Below, piece after piece: positions 32,551-43,733 of a DNA stretch of 64,000 nt. Under the pieces are notes generated by a model that had not been told where the DNA came from, ran no database searches, and saw only the letters and a list, made by a program, of their open reading frames with translations. The first letter of the stretch is position 1. Each line of letters begins with the position of its first letter. Source of the DNA: Triplophysa rosa (lineage: Eukaryota; Chordata; Actinopteri; Cypriniformes; Nemacheilidae); contig NC_079891.1 in the NCBI RefSeq assembly GCF_024868665.1, forward strand, positions 13,032,825-13,096,824, in the 5' to 3' direction. Made by a program: the position numbers and the translations under genes.

Positions 32551-33832
32551 GGGCCCGTTTCAATAAGGAGGTTCAACCAACACCGAGTTAAAATGTGAAC
32601 TCTGAGTTGATTTACACTAAGATGTGAAACTTTGAGTTTTGGGTTTCAGAACAGCTGATTTGAGTTAGTACAATCAACTCTGGGAAGGCTTAACTTGAGT
32701 TAAGCACGTGCACCAAAACAATGAAAAGCCATGATCAATGGAGCTCCGATATTACAATTCACAATGGCAACGGCACCAAAAAAGCAACATGGTTGCAGAA
32801 AGCACTTGAGAGCGAGGCACACTTTCCTCACCGCTCTGCATTCAGTGGATTTACTAATGTGCTTAAAATTACTTAAATTTAAATTAATATATAGAAGTTT
32901 AAATTAATATATAGATGTACCAATAATCAAATAAATTAATCAGTAAATGAATGAATGCAAAAAAACAGAAATTATAAAAAAAATATGTTCTCACTCCCCA
33001 TCTGTGCTCTAGTGATAAGTGTGACACATCATGGAGTAAAGGACAGTTATTAGGGTGTCAGACTCTTGTATCAAAGTCAGACAGATCGCCGGTTTGATCC
33101 CTGCTCAGAGCAGATTTGGGTAGGAGTGGCTACAGGTTTAAATTGGTTGTTTAATACTTTTATCTATTCATTTCTGCATTTATGTTTGCATTTACTAATT
33201 TCTTTATTCATGCACTTTATTTATACACTTTGAGTCATTTCTCATCCTCCATAGAAAACTACCATTTGTGAGAAAATGTAAAGGAAAGAATCTGCTCTTA
33301 TGTAATACACGGCCTTGATGGCTGATGTTATTGATGTAAGGATGAATGAGATATGTTTGATATATTGAATTCACTTTAAAGAAAAATGGTACAGTTTTAT
33401 TAAAAATGCAAATGACAAAATTCCACTTGGGTCCTAAATTGCTCTCCTGAAATCAAAGTACATCACTATGAATTAATGCAGCACATATGACATTTTAGTC
33501 ACTTAGATGGTCTCTGTTTGATCAAAACGTGTGCCATGAATAAATGAATGAATCAATAAGGCACACCCCTTGCGCTTTAAAAAGGGGGAGAATATCGAAA
33601 GAAACTCTGGGTTTACCAAAGAAAACCTGCTCCCGGCCATGTTAGGTTCACAGAGTAAGTTACTATGGTTACTGACTCTGAGTATAAGTTACCTCTCTTT
33701 TAGAAACAGGCTTGACTTACCTGCTCTCTCGGGTTTGACATACCTCGCAATCTGAAACAGAAAACTCAGAGTTGCCCTCATTTCAGGGTTATACTCAGAG
33801 TTTAAACTAAACCTCCTTTCTGAAACTGGCCC
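32551..33832. mobile_element. PIF/Harbinger-type element, CTG duplication
   Basis: TIRs GGGCCCGTTTCAATAAGGAGG and, inverted, GGGCCAGTTTCAGAAAGGAGG. Three-base duplication CTG at 32548-32550 and 33833-33835, the duplication length typical of PIF/Harbinger. 1282 bases, no transposase. Removing it rejoins the right LTR sequence. Confidence 0.75.
33047..33113 (+). repeat. tRNA-like segment within the Harbinger element
   Basis: Has a B-box/T-arm-like GGTTTGATCCC (33092-33102), an anticodon-arm-like hairpin GACT/AGTC around a TGT-containing loop, and a D-arm-like AGTTATTAGGGTGTC. The acceptor stem does not pair, so it is not a functional tRNA gene. It looks like a tRNA-derived SINE head or a decayed tRNA-Thr-like sequence. 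Confidence 0.35.
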
Positions 33833-33912
33833 CTGGTCTACTTTGTGGATTTACTATTAAAAACCTGTTTTGGATATACTGTACTTCTCTTCATCGTGCG
33901 CACTGTTACACA
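33833..33912 (+). repeat. 3' part of the right LTR
   Basis: Matches 31046-31135 of the left LTR (TTTGTGGATTTACTAT, TACTTCTCTTCAT) and ends just before the CAGAG duplication. Confidence 0.6.
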
Positions 33913-33917
33913 CAGAG

Positions 33918-35515
33918 GCACTCATTTTAAAATGGGATTGACTTGCTAGACATTTTTAAACCAATATATGACATGTTCTCGTTGGCAGGCACATACATAA
34001 ATACTGTTCACTGTGGATTTATAAAACTGTAAAAGACATCTTACTGACTCACAGCATTTACCGTGATATATTTTATTGAATCATCACATTTATCTTACAT
34101 GAATTATTCTCACCCTCTGGCCTGTAAACCTTGTGTCCCCTTCATAAATACATCAAACGTCTTAAAGGAAAGAAGTGTTTGTCTCTCGTATGTATTGCCT
34201 TACAGTTTAATTCCCTATTGTAAGATGCTGCTTGGGCAAAGGCACATAAGGGATCCAAATTTCCTGTCTAGTATGGATATTCCCCACACGCACACAGGAC
34301 TTCCCAAGCCAGACATCCGCACACTAAATAGATCAATCATTTGCGTTTCCCATCTCTCATGCTAACACGGACCCATTTATCATGTTAGACAACTTTATAG
34401 ATGGGTTTTTCTTTCACCTAGTAATATTAATCAAGAGCAAATGAAATATGAAAAAGGGGGAAATCAAAAGCATGTAAATATGAGAAGTTTCTGATCTGAG
34501 CAGACTAGTTCAACTTTAGAGTAAATATCACATGCAAATGTAGTGTAAGGGTAAGCAAAAACAACCAATGCACTTGAGCTGAAAGGCTGCATTCTCATAT
34601 TCAGCAGTTTTGGTGGGTGGTAGCATTTCTCAAAGCCTTCTGTTGGAATAAAGGCACAAATGGTACAAACAGTATATCTTATCCATATGAGGGAACACTG
34701 ATAATTTGATCTGCTTACAGCAAATCTCGCTCAGTATATTTTTAAGTCATGATTTCATTCCAGGGCTGTAGGCAAAATGTCTATTCAAAAGATGTTTACA
34801 TAATGGCTGTTTCGAAAAAAATGGATGTTCTAAAATTTGATAAAAGGAGATGAAGGCCTATTTTAATTCTGAAGGGCCATCTTGGTTTTTGGAGTTATTT
34901 CTAAATGGTGAAAACACATGGCAACCTTTGACATTTTGGCCAAAGTACTTAAGCCTGAGGGAGTTCAAACATCTTCTGTTTTCAAAAATGTGGAGCATAC
35001 TGAAAAATGAACTGTCTGCATGTACAGAAACAGGCCTATTGTTTATGATATATTATACTTGCGAACTCCAGGTGTGGTTGACACAACAGTTCACCATAAA
35101 CTTATCATAAAATGATAAATGATTTCCCACTTAGCGTATACCCACAAAAAGTCTTCTAAATATGCATTCTTTATTTTATATATATGTGATAAATAAACCA
35201 CCTATTGTGGTTTAAAGTATATGTACAATGTTTAACGTTGTAGTAATTTCTCTTTGAAGTAATTATGGATAGTAAAGCAGTTCTAACATTTGAAATGATT
35301 GTTTATCCTGTATATACGTAATTCAATAACACAGGCAACCAACCTAAGACATAAGTCCTCAAATACATATTTTCATAGTACAGTAAGTTATAATATACAG
35401 GCAAAAGGTTTTGTTTTATAAACATTATATAAAAAACAATAACTTTTTTGACATGCATAAATCTTACATAGATACCACTAAAACAGGTGTACTGGAACAT
35501 CACATCTGTGACATA
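33918..35515. other. No gene recognised
   Basis: AT-rich unassigned sequence with a few 60-100 codon chance frames. Confidence 0.4.
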
Positions 35516-35520
35516 AGCAG

Positions 35521-36062
35521 TGTCAGGGTTTGGAGGGAAGAACCCAAGTGCAGGTAGCAATTAAGGGGTTAACGAAAATATTTATTAAAAAGGTAAAACA
35601 AAAACCCACGATGGGGGGGAACAACCACTAACAAAGAGACTTCTCAAAAAAGAAAAAGAAAAACTTCCCTCTAGGGGGCAAAACAAGAATTAAAGCAATA
35701 AACAAACCAAACTCACATTAAGGGGCAAGGCAAGGCAAGGCAAAAGATATATTAGACGGGGACTCACACGAACGAGGAACAATGAACAGATACGGGACAG
35801 AAAGAACATGGACTCTAAATAGGGGAACACTAACAAGGGATGATTACACAGGGAGGGTGACAGGGCAGGTGACAGGGATCAATCACTAAGAGGAAGCTAA
35901 CGAGGGAACGAAAGGGGCGGGACTAGAGACGAGACACCGGAGAGAACGCATATCATGTCGTGACAGACAATAATATGCTTCTCTCCACACAAAACATGTG
36001 GGTCTGTCATGATTCTGCCTCAAGGCTCAAAAAGCATGACAAGAGAGGGCAGAATCATGACA
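35521..36062 (-). mobile_element. Solo LTR, target duplication AGCAG
   Basis: 542 bases bounded TG...CA (minus-strand orientation), flanked by AGCAG at 35516-35520 and 36063-36067. Contains CCCAAGTGCAGG near one end and GGCAGAATCATGACA at the other, shared with copies at 53348 and 54484. A solo LTR forms when two LTRs of one provirus recombine. Confidence 0.8.
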
Positions 36063-36156
36063 AGCAGATGCTAAAAAAAAGTAACCACGGACAATGGTCA
36101 GTTTTTTGTTAAGTCAATGAAATTGCTTTGAGTTTCTGGTCAAATCAATATTTTTT

Positions 36157-37378
36157 TGCTTGCGAGCAGTTACACAGAATCAAACACATGGGAATACAGG
36201 TGAACGTTTATTATCTAAAAACTACCGTGCACTAAAAACATAAAAGTAACATATAACTAACAAAAACATACACGCTGAAACATTCGTACATTGAAAGAGG
36301 AAAGTATGGAAAAGACAAGTAGTATAAAGAATGGCAATATTAAATTACTCCTGCACAAAACATCAGTTCTCTCGTGAAATTCACCTCAAAAAGTTAATGG
36401 GCTAACTTAGGCGAGTTGTTGAATAGGAATACTTGCTTTGACTGCTGAGCCAATGAGAACTCCGGTGCGTGTTGACAGAGAGAGAGTGCTGATGGATCGC
36501 CGTGAGGAAATTCGCCGAGTTCTTCCGGAGATCGGAGTGTTCAACGAAGTTTGCTGAAGTAATTTGCCAGAAAGTCAATCTCAAAGAGATGAGACAGTTG
36601 AACTGCCGAGCTGAGCAAAGAATGAGTCGCAGGATGCTGGTCTTAAGCTCATACACGCCGCACCCTCAGCGGGTCAATAGCAGCCATCGGTGAGCAGGAA
36701 ATTCGTTCTTTGTCTCTTTCTCCACGCCTTATTTGCATGTTTATGGCAGGATGCCAAATTGAGCTTATTAACTAAAGTTATTATAAAATACACATGATGC
36801 ATGACGGGTTCACATTCTATATGTTATTGTGCAGGAAACTTAAAGAGATTTCGGTACTAAACATGCGAGTACATGAAGTTACATTAGGGCACACAAGAAT
36901 TCATCAGTCAGCCATTAACTCTAGAAAACGAATACACACAAGATATAGAACAACCTGGACACGTATAAGGTTAAAGGTAGACTAGTTATAGGAATAGCAT
37001 GCAAGAGGAATATATATATATATACAGTTTGGACAGTTTATTGTGGCTTCTTTTAGAGAATACCCTTCCAAGGAGTGTTGTGTATTGGAAGGTCCTCTGG
37101 TGTTATCCAGGCCATCTGCTGTCTCTCAACATGGGAGAGGGCTTCGTTCTCCACATGCAGTCCCTTTGAAGTTAGGGTTGAGAATTATAAACTGTCCTGC
37201 TGGGGTTGAGGTGAGATAACCATTTGGGAGGGATAGTTAATCTCCCCTCTCCCCTCAGAACTTTGGAGCCGAGAGAGTGTTCTGTTTGACCCCTGCTGCC
37301 TCTGGAGTGTGACTCTTAGAGACAGAGGAACTTTGCTTGACCCTTTGATCCAACAAGTGGCCAGGCTAAAACCCTATA
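36157..37378 (-). repeat. 3' LTR of the env-bearing element
   Basis: About 95% similar to 46563-47797 by eye. Differences are point changes and short indels, for example an expanded TA run at 37013-37024 and an extra GGTCCCAGG-type segment only in the other copy near 47003. The divergence indicates an old insertion. Confidence 0.85.
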
Positions 37379-37560
37379 TATCCCTCCTTTTGGACGATGA
37401 GGTTAAGGAAGACTTCAGTGGACGATGGTTGATTGGATCATGTCTGGGTCACAGGTGCTCAGTTGTCGTTAGGGTCATGGCACATTGGTAAAGGGGTGAT
37501 CTCGTTTGGTTTGTCCTTCCTCCCAGGGGTCCGTTTGAAAGCCCAGGGGAAAACAGACGT

Positions 37561-40053
37561 TCACATTCTTACAGACTCCTGCATTTCGTCGATTCTTCTA
37601 TACAGAGCGAAGGCTAGGCACAGAGTGAGGGTGTATCCTAGCACTGTGGACAAGCAAAGTGCGGTATCGGCAGCAGTCCAGGACCACACAAAGGGAATAC
37701 TCGACAGGGTTGGCATCCGAGCGAGTGCCTGTAGGGCTGTGTCGACTTGCGTGACATCAATCAGCTGGGATCCCCCTTCGGTGATTGCCGTTTTCAGCTC
37801 AGGGTCCAAGGTGAAGTTCTGGTCCCCGAAGAAGGATGAGATCTCTATCTCAGTGTGGTACCCTTCGCTGGGGAGATGGTATAGGGCCAGGTCATCTATA
37901 TGGAGGATGGCATCTTTGGGAAATTGGACCCACAGGGTTTGTTTGGGCAGAGTGATGCGGGTGGCAGTGTCATGTTGATCGTAGGTCAGGGTGGCTATGC
38001 GTGCTGGCGTGTTGACTAGCCAGCGATCTCCTATAATCTCTGCGTTCGTGTAGATGGCCTGGTCACGGGGTTTAGCCTCAGCGGGGAAGCGGGCGTTACC
38101 GCTCATGGGTTGTAATCCGCAGATTCCATCCGTGTTGTCCCGAAGGAAGGGTTTGCTAGGGCACAGGTATTGAATGTCTTTGGTCAAGGTGCACATACGC
38201 AGATTTGGGGCCAAATACAGCTGTTCATTGCTGTCATGCTAGGCGACCTTGTCTGGAGTGTGGATTCAGATATGGGTGTTACCTTGCCAGAACCCGACGT
38301 TGACAATGTCCTTGAGTCTGTAGATGTTGTTAGGCTCGATTATAGGTAGGTTCAGAAGAAAGGCCAATTTGCCCAGTTTAGGGGCGATATGTAGAAGGAT
38401 AGAACTACACAGAGAGTAAGCGAGATGGGTCTGAACAAGACTCGTGGGGCCCGTAGTAGCAGAGGTCAGCAAACTTTGAACGAGGTTCAGGGGTACAAGG
38501 TATGGCGGGATGCTGCCCATGGCTAGGCTGTCCATCGGTGAGCTGACTTCACGCAGCAGGTCTGACATCAAGGTGGTGACCAGTTGGGCGTGGGCAAAGT
38601 CCATCCTTAACATTGAAAACAAACATTGAAAACATATCCTTCACAGAAGTAATGGTTTTGTTCAACATAACGCTGTGAGTGGTTAGGGGAGATGGTATAG
38701 GGCCAGGTCATCTATATGGAGGATGGCATCTTTGGGAAATTGGACCCACAGGGTTTGTTTGGGCAGAGTGATGCGGGTGGCAGTGTCATGTTGATCGTAG
38801 GTCAGGGTGGCTATGCGTGCTGGCGTGTTGACTAGCCAGCGATCTCCTATAATCTCTGCGTTCGTGTAGATGGCCTGGTCACGGGGTTTAGCCTCAGCGG
38901 GGAAGCGGGCGTTACCGCTCATGGGTTGTAATCCGCAGATTCCATCCGTGTTGTCCCGAAGGAAGGGTTTGCTAGGGCACAGGTATTGAATGTCTTTGGT
39001 CAAGGTGCACATACGCAGATTTGGGGCCAAATACAGCTGTTCATTGCTGTCATGCTAGGCGACCTTGTCTGGAGTGTGGATTCAGATATGGGTGTTACCT
39101 TGCCAGAACCCGACGTTGACAATGTCCTTGAGTCTGTAGATGTTGTTAGGCTCGATTATAGGTAGGTTCAGAAGAAAGGCCAATTTGCCCAGTTTAGGGG
39201 CGATATGTAGAAGGATAGAACTACACAGAGAGTAAGCGAGATGGGTCTGAACAAGACTCGTGGGGCCCGTAGTAGCAGAGGTCAGCAAACTTTGAACGAG
39301 GTTCAGGGGTACAAGGTATGGCGGGATGCTGNCCCATGGCTAGGCTGTCCATAGATGTGCTGACTTCACATAGCAGGTCCGACATCAAGGTGGTGACCAG
39401 TTGGGCTTGGGTAAAGTCCGTCCTTAACAATGAAAACATGTCCTTCACAGAAGTAATGGTTTTGTTCAACATAACGCTGTGAGTATTGAGGATCACCATT
39501 GTGCCTTTCAGTGATTTGCCGATTGTTTGCAACGTTTGGCCGTGGGTTGACAGTTCTTCCCTTAGCTGTGGAATCTCGGCTTGGATTTCATTCATCCAAG
39601 CCGATGAATGTCGTCTCACAGTGGCTAAACTTACAGCATTAACACTGGTGACCCCTATGTTAAACAGCGTCCCAACTGCCGCGGCGGCCCCTAGGAGGGC
39701 TCCAAGGAACCGTTTAGGATGTCCCTTTTGTCCACTTAAGTCTGGGTGACAGTCATCTTTTGCAGCTGCGTGAGCATGTGGTTGATGTCGGCCTCGGCCT
39801 GATTCAGGGTTCTTTGTGTCCATTGTTCATTGATCCAGTCAGCCTTTGGGAATGAGTTTGCATAGTGGGCTTGGTAGACGTCGCTGGGGTTGAGTCTGAC
39901 GTATACCTTCTGTGTGTGCATCCTGCAGTTGGTTATCAGGAGCCCAGGTTGTTCTCTTAACACGATGCCCGATGTAGGACCCGGGGACACAATATTTGAT
40001 TGTGGGTGTCCCCCCTTTAGGCAGATGAGAAGAATAGCGAGCCACAGCGACAT
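37561..40053 (-). pseudogene. env-like gene, frameshifted and partly duplicated
   Basis: Envelope-like glycoprotein gene downstream of integrase and overlapping its end. At 40053 a start Met is followed by a short signal peptide (SLWLAILLICLKGG). A frameshift near 39800 leads to a basic KR site followed by an Ala/Gly-rich hydrophobic stretch (about 39730-39690), as expected for a cleavage site and fusion peptide. A helical region follows. The C-terminal end has a membrane-spanning segment and a short tail ending at 37561. Two in-frame stops (38266-38268 and about 38242) and an ambiguous base at 39332 break the frame. About 816 bases are present twice. Not functional. Confidence 0.7.
37870..39500. 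repeat. 816-bp tandem duplication inside env
   Basis: The unit beginning GGGGAGATGGTATAGGGCC at 37870 starts again at 38686 (offset 816). The first ~630 bases of the two copies appear identical, including the same two stop codons. The last ~170 bases differ at several positions. The second copy contains the only N of the window, at 39332. Confidence 0.85.
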
Positions 40054-40159
40054 CCTGGTAACAGAAAAATAAACAAAACAAAGAAATCAGCGATGTCCTT
40101 AGTGGGTCAGGACAGACTTTTGTTTGCTGCTCTTCTATGGTGAGTTTGGGGCATGACGC

Positions 40160-41261
40160 AGTGAGGTGGGTGTATAGCTTAGTTAGTACTAGTCCCTCCC
40201 TCCTCGTTCTGGCCCTGAAGTCGCATGTCTCCATGTTATGGTGAACCCATTTGAGTACTGGGTCTCTCTTCCCCCTGCTGATCTTGATGCGGTAAGCAAC
40301 GGGGGAATGTTTGTCCACAATCTCATGAGGTCCCGTCCAATGTGGCAGAAATTTCTTAGACAGCCGATGGGGTTTTGCCTGAGGGGGCTGGGCAAAACTA
40401 TAGTACCAGATCTTGTCACCCACGTCCAATTCTTCTCTCGATGCTTTCCAGTCGTAATATGCCTTCTGGCCCTCAGCGCTCTTCTGGAGTTGTTGTTGGG
40501 TGAAAGCAAAAGTTGTCTTTAGGTGCTGGTGTAGCTCGTCAAGATACTGGTGTGTGGTGTAAGCGGTGACTAGGTTGGAGTCTCCTGGTTGATATAGCAG
40601 GTGTAAGGGCAGCGTCATTTGTCGCCCAGTCATAAGCTCAACGATAGACACGCTGGTTGACTGGTTTGGGGTCGCTCTAATGGCCATGAGTACAAGGGGG
40701 AGTTTCACATACCAATATTTCTGATTTGCAGACACATACTTCCTCAGCATGCTGACCACCGCCCGGTTTGTACGTCCACTTTGCTGGATGAGATTGGGTG
40801 ATGGCTGATGTGGAGTTGGGCTCGTATACCTAGTAGTCTCCAGATTTCCTGCATGGTCTCAGCCGTGAAGTTGGTCCCTCGGTCTGAGTTGACCCTTAGT
40901 GGCAATCCAAACCGTGAGAAGACGTGGTTCATGAGGAGGTATGCTGTTGTCTGGGCGGTGTCGTTGGGTGCTGGAAGGCACTCTACCCACTTTGTGAACT
41001 GGCACACGACTGTGAGAAAGTATTTGTTGCCCCTCGTTGATATGGGTAGCGGCCCGACCCAGTCTATCTGAAGGTCTGACCATGGGAAGTTGATTCCCCT
41101 GCATTGCAGTAGAGCTCTGTGTTTTGGGTTTTGCCGGTTAGAACTGGCAGCACACCGGGCATCCCCTGACATATTCTGCTACATCTTGCCTCATGCCAGG
41201 CCAGTATGCCACTTGTTCCAGTGTCTTGTAAGTGGCTTTGGTGCCGTGGTGTCCGGCACAT
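40160..41261 (-). pseudogene. Integrase of the env-bearing element
   Basis: DDE integrase that would insert viral DNA. A Cys-rich zinc-binding end is broken over frames at 41261-41100. The core reads [10 protein letters not shown] (first Asp, about 41085) and NSDRGTNF (second Asp, about 40880). The frame continues from 40759 after a frameshift with YWYVKLPLVLMAIRAT and an SH3-like C-terminal part (GDKIWYYS, about 40410; LPHWTGPHEIV, about 40340). Two or more frameshifts. Confidence 0.75.
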
Positions 41262-41267
41262 GGTGCG

Positions 41268-42741
41268 TCATGGGCATACAGCAGCATGACCCCCCTTTGT
41301 CTTCCAAGTACCTGTGACAGGTTGGTGTGTTTGTGGTCCTTCTGCTTCCAACGTTGTGGTTAGTGTGTCCTCAGTGCAGCTTTGACATGTAGCTAGTCCA
41401 TTGACCAGTGCAGACTTGTGATTTTGGGCGTATCGTGCCTCAATGTCACATCCTTGGAGGGCCATCAGTCATGTTGCTATGCGTGCATTGGTGACTACGC
41501 CATCTCTGATGCGTTGGTTGTTGTGGAACATTACTGGTTGGTGGCAGGTCTCTATAATCACCTTTTGGGCTCCGATGTAGTTGGAGAATCGCTGGATAGC
41601 CCACACAGTGCAGAGCAGGGCTTTCTCACAGTCAGAGTATTTGAGCTCTGGCTAGAGCAGCGTATTACTGGCATAAGCGACCACTGTTTTGTCGTGGTCA
41701 TATTCTTGGTATAGACCAGTGCCAAGGTAGTGGTTGGAGAAGCCCGCTTCCAGGTAGAATTCCTTCTTTGGATCAGGGTAGGCCAGACATGGTGCAGAGC
41801 ACAGGTGTCTCTTGAGCTCGTTCATGGCATTGTCTTGAACCTCTGTCCATTGAAATGTACAGTCCTTTTTCAGAAGGTTAAGGGACGTGCAATGTCGGAG
41901 TAGCTTTCAATGAATTGTCTTGAGTAGTTGCACACACCCAGGAAGCTTCTCAGTTCTGAAACATTTGTAGGTACTTTTATGTTTTGAATGGCTCGGATGC
42001 GACTGGACTGCGGTTCTATTACCTGTGGTCCAATGAGTAGGCCCACGTAATTGACCTTGGTTCTGCACCATTGTCCTTTGAGGAGAGTGATTTTGGCTCC
42101 AGAACGTGGTCTAACTCTTTGATGTGATCATTCACTGTTGTATTCTTCATAAGGACATCATCCACGTAGATTAGATTACCTCTGACCCTGGCATCCGGGC
42201 ATGCCTTGTTGAGAAAGATGTTGAACTCAGCTGGAGAGTTGGCATAGCCGAACGGTCATCTGGTGAACGTGTACTGTCGGTTGCTAAAGGTGAAGGCCAG
42301 CTTGTGTTGATCTTCCGGGTGCACAGGTACAGTCCAGAAACCTGAGGCCACATCAAGTGTGGATAAAATGGTGGCTCCTTTGATCCTGGGAATTTCTTGT
42401 TCCAGTTGAGTCATAGACCATCTTGACAGTGGCACATGTTGGTTCAGTTTCTGGTAGTCAATCGTTGGTTGCCACTTGCCATTTGGTTTGAGGACAGGCC
42501 AGATGGGGGCAGAGTATGTGCTGTTGTAGGGACGGATGACACCTTTTTCCAGCATAGTATCGATGATCTCCTGTACTGATTCATGGGAGGCAATGGGAAT
42601 CTTGTATTGTATCCCACAACCCTCTGTGACGTCATCACTGACCTTTGTGACCTGGCAGTGCACTTCAGGAGAGCTGGCTGACTGGAACGGTAGAGGTTCT
42701 TGCACTTGAACCCAAATTTTCAGCTGTTTAAAGTCCATCAA
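41268..42741 (-). pseudogene. Reverse transcriptase and RNase H of the env-bearing element
   Basis: Frame 42741-42256 gives the RT fingers and palm: EKGVIRPYNSTYSAPIWPV, KPNGKWQPTIDYQKLNQ, and motif A STLDVASGFWTV. A TGA at about 42257 interrupts just before FGYANSPAEFN. The motif C box YVDD is intact at 42157-42168. The following connection and RNase H (42000-41268) survive only as short frames, ending with RYAQNHKSALVNGLA near 41420. YVDD is the retroviral form of the box, in contrast to the Gypsy element at the right edge. Confidence 0.75.
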
Positions 42742-42779
42742 GGGTTCAAAACGATCAAGCAGGTCTTTGCCAATAAGAA

Positions 42780-42810
42780 GATTTAGATTTTTTTTTTTTT
42801 TTTAGATTTT
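42780..42810. repeat. Homopolymer T tract in the pol region
   Basis: A run of about 17 T interrupts the protease-RT linker on the minus strand (A tract in coding sense); an evident frameshifting site. Confidence 0.7.
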
Positions 42811-42959
42811 TTAGAAGAAGAGGGTAGGTGTCCATGGGTGATATGTATACGGGGTGTACCAGACTCATGGGGCCGATTGTCAGGTGTATGGTAGCTATCT
42901 GTTCCAACCAGACTTCTGTCTGGCTGTAAGATTGTACATTCAGCATGCATCTTTGTGGC

Positions 42960-43600
42960 TTAAGGGTCTGATTCTGTTCCTTGGCTCTGTACAGGAGTCT
43001 GTCAACAGCTGAGATGACATAAGCGTGAGATCAGCTCCAGTGTCGACCAGGGCTTCTTACCGCACCTTGTTTTCCAAGGTGATGGCTAGAACAGTTTCTT
43101 GGCTACTCCTTTTTCAACCATATTTCCTAAGAGCTTTGGTTCTGGGGCCTGTGTGGTGACTGGCAGGCAGTGAGGGCTGGTTTCCTGTTGCTGGGATGGG
43201 TGACAGACAACCAACACAACGCTTTCTGGTACCTTGGGACTTTGCTTGATGGTGGGATCAGGTGTTTTGGTTTGTGCCGGGTCATTAGCTGTTAGATCAG
43301 GATGGATGCGGTGGTCACATGGTGTTGGGATGGCTGGCTCGGTGGTCGTGGGGTGATTGGCAGAGATCTGGGTGTTGTTGGCAGGCAAGGGTTTTTCTGG
43401 GTGGTTGCTAGGCTTGACTACCACCCGTAGTCATAAAGAGTCTGACTTATCCTTTTTGTGCTGCTTTCTGGGCTCCTTCTGGATTAACTCCTTTAATATC
43501 CTCAGAATCTCTGCCGATTCAGACGAGTCTTTGTTTTGCTCTTGGTTGGACATGTCGTTGGACATGTTGGACTTGTCCGTGGCATGTCGCGGTGCATTCC
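42960..43600 (-). pseudogene. Retroviral-type aspartic protease region
   Basis: An active-site ALVDTGADLTLMS is encoded at about 43055-43017 (DTG codons 43036-43044), with an in-frame TGA-type break just upstream (near 43060). Before it is a Pro/Thr-rich linker (43424-43086) joining gag. Processes the polyprotein in intact relatives. Confidence 0.6.
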
Positions 43601-43733
43601 TCCGTTGACTGTTTGGGCTGGTTGTCCCAGCCAGTGCGTTTCTGTTACCCCTAGGTCGTCGACTTGGTTCCCATGGTGTGTCACCTTTTGCGTCATCTGA
43701 TGAATGCTGTCTGTTCCATGGCTTTCCAGGACA

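Larger units (their letters stand above)
30608..33912 (+). mobile_element. LTR element with gag-like relic (pol-less), target duplication CAGAG
   Basis: Starts TGTCACGGTTCTG at 30608. The last ~90 bases of the left LTR (CTTTGTGGATTTACTAT..., ...GTTACA at 31135) recur at 33841-33912. CAGAG flanks both ends (30603-30607 and 33913-33917). The inside holds only a gag-like Pro/Ser-rich sequence and no pol, so it depended on another element. A 229-bp MITE sits in the left LTR and a Harbinger element in the right one, whose 5' portion is lost. Confidence 0.65.

Noticed and set aside
33047..33113. Functional tRNA-Thr gene
   Set aside because: The acceptor stem does not pair and the D arm is incomplete; kept only as a tRNA-like repeat.
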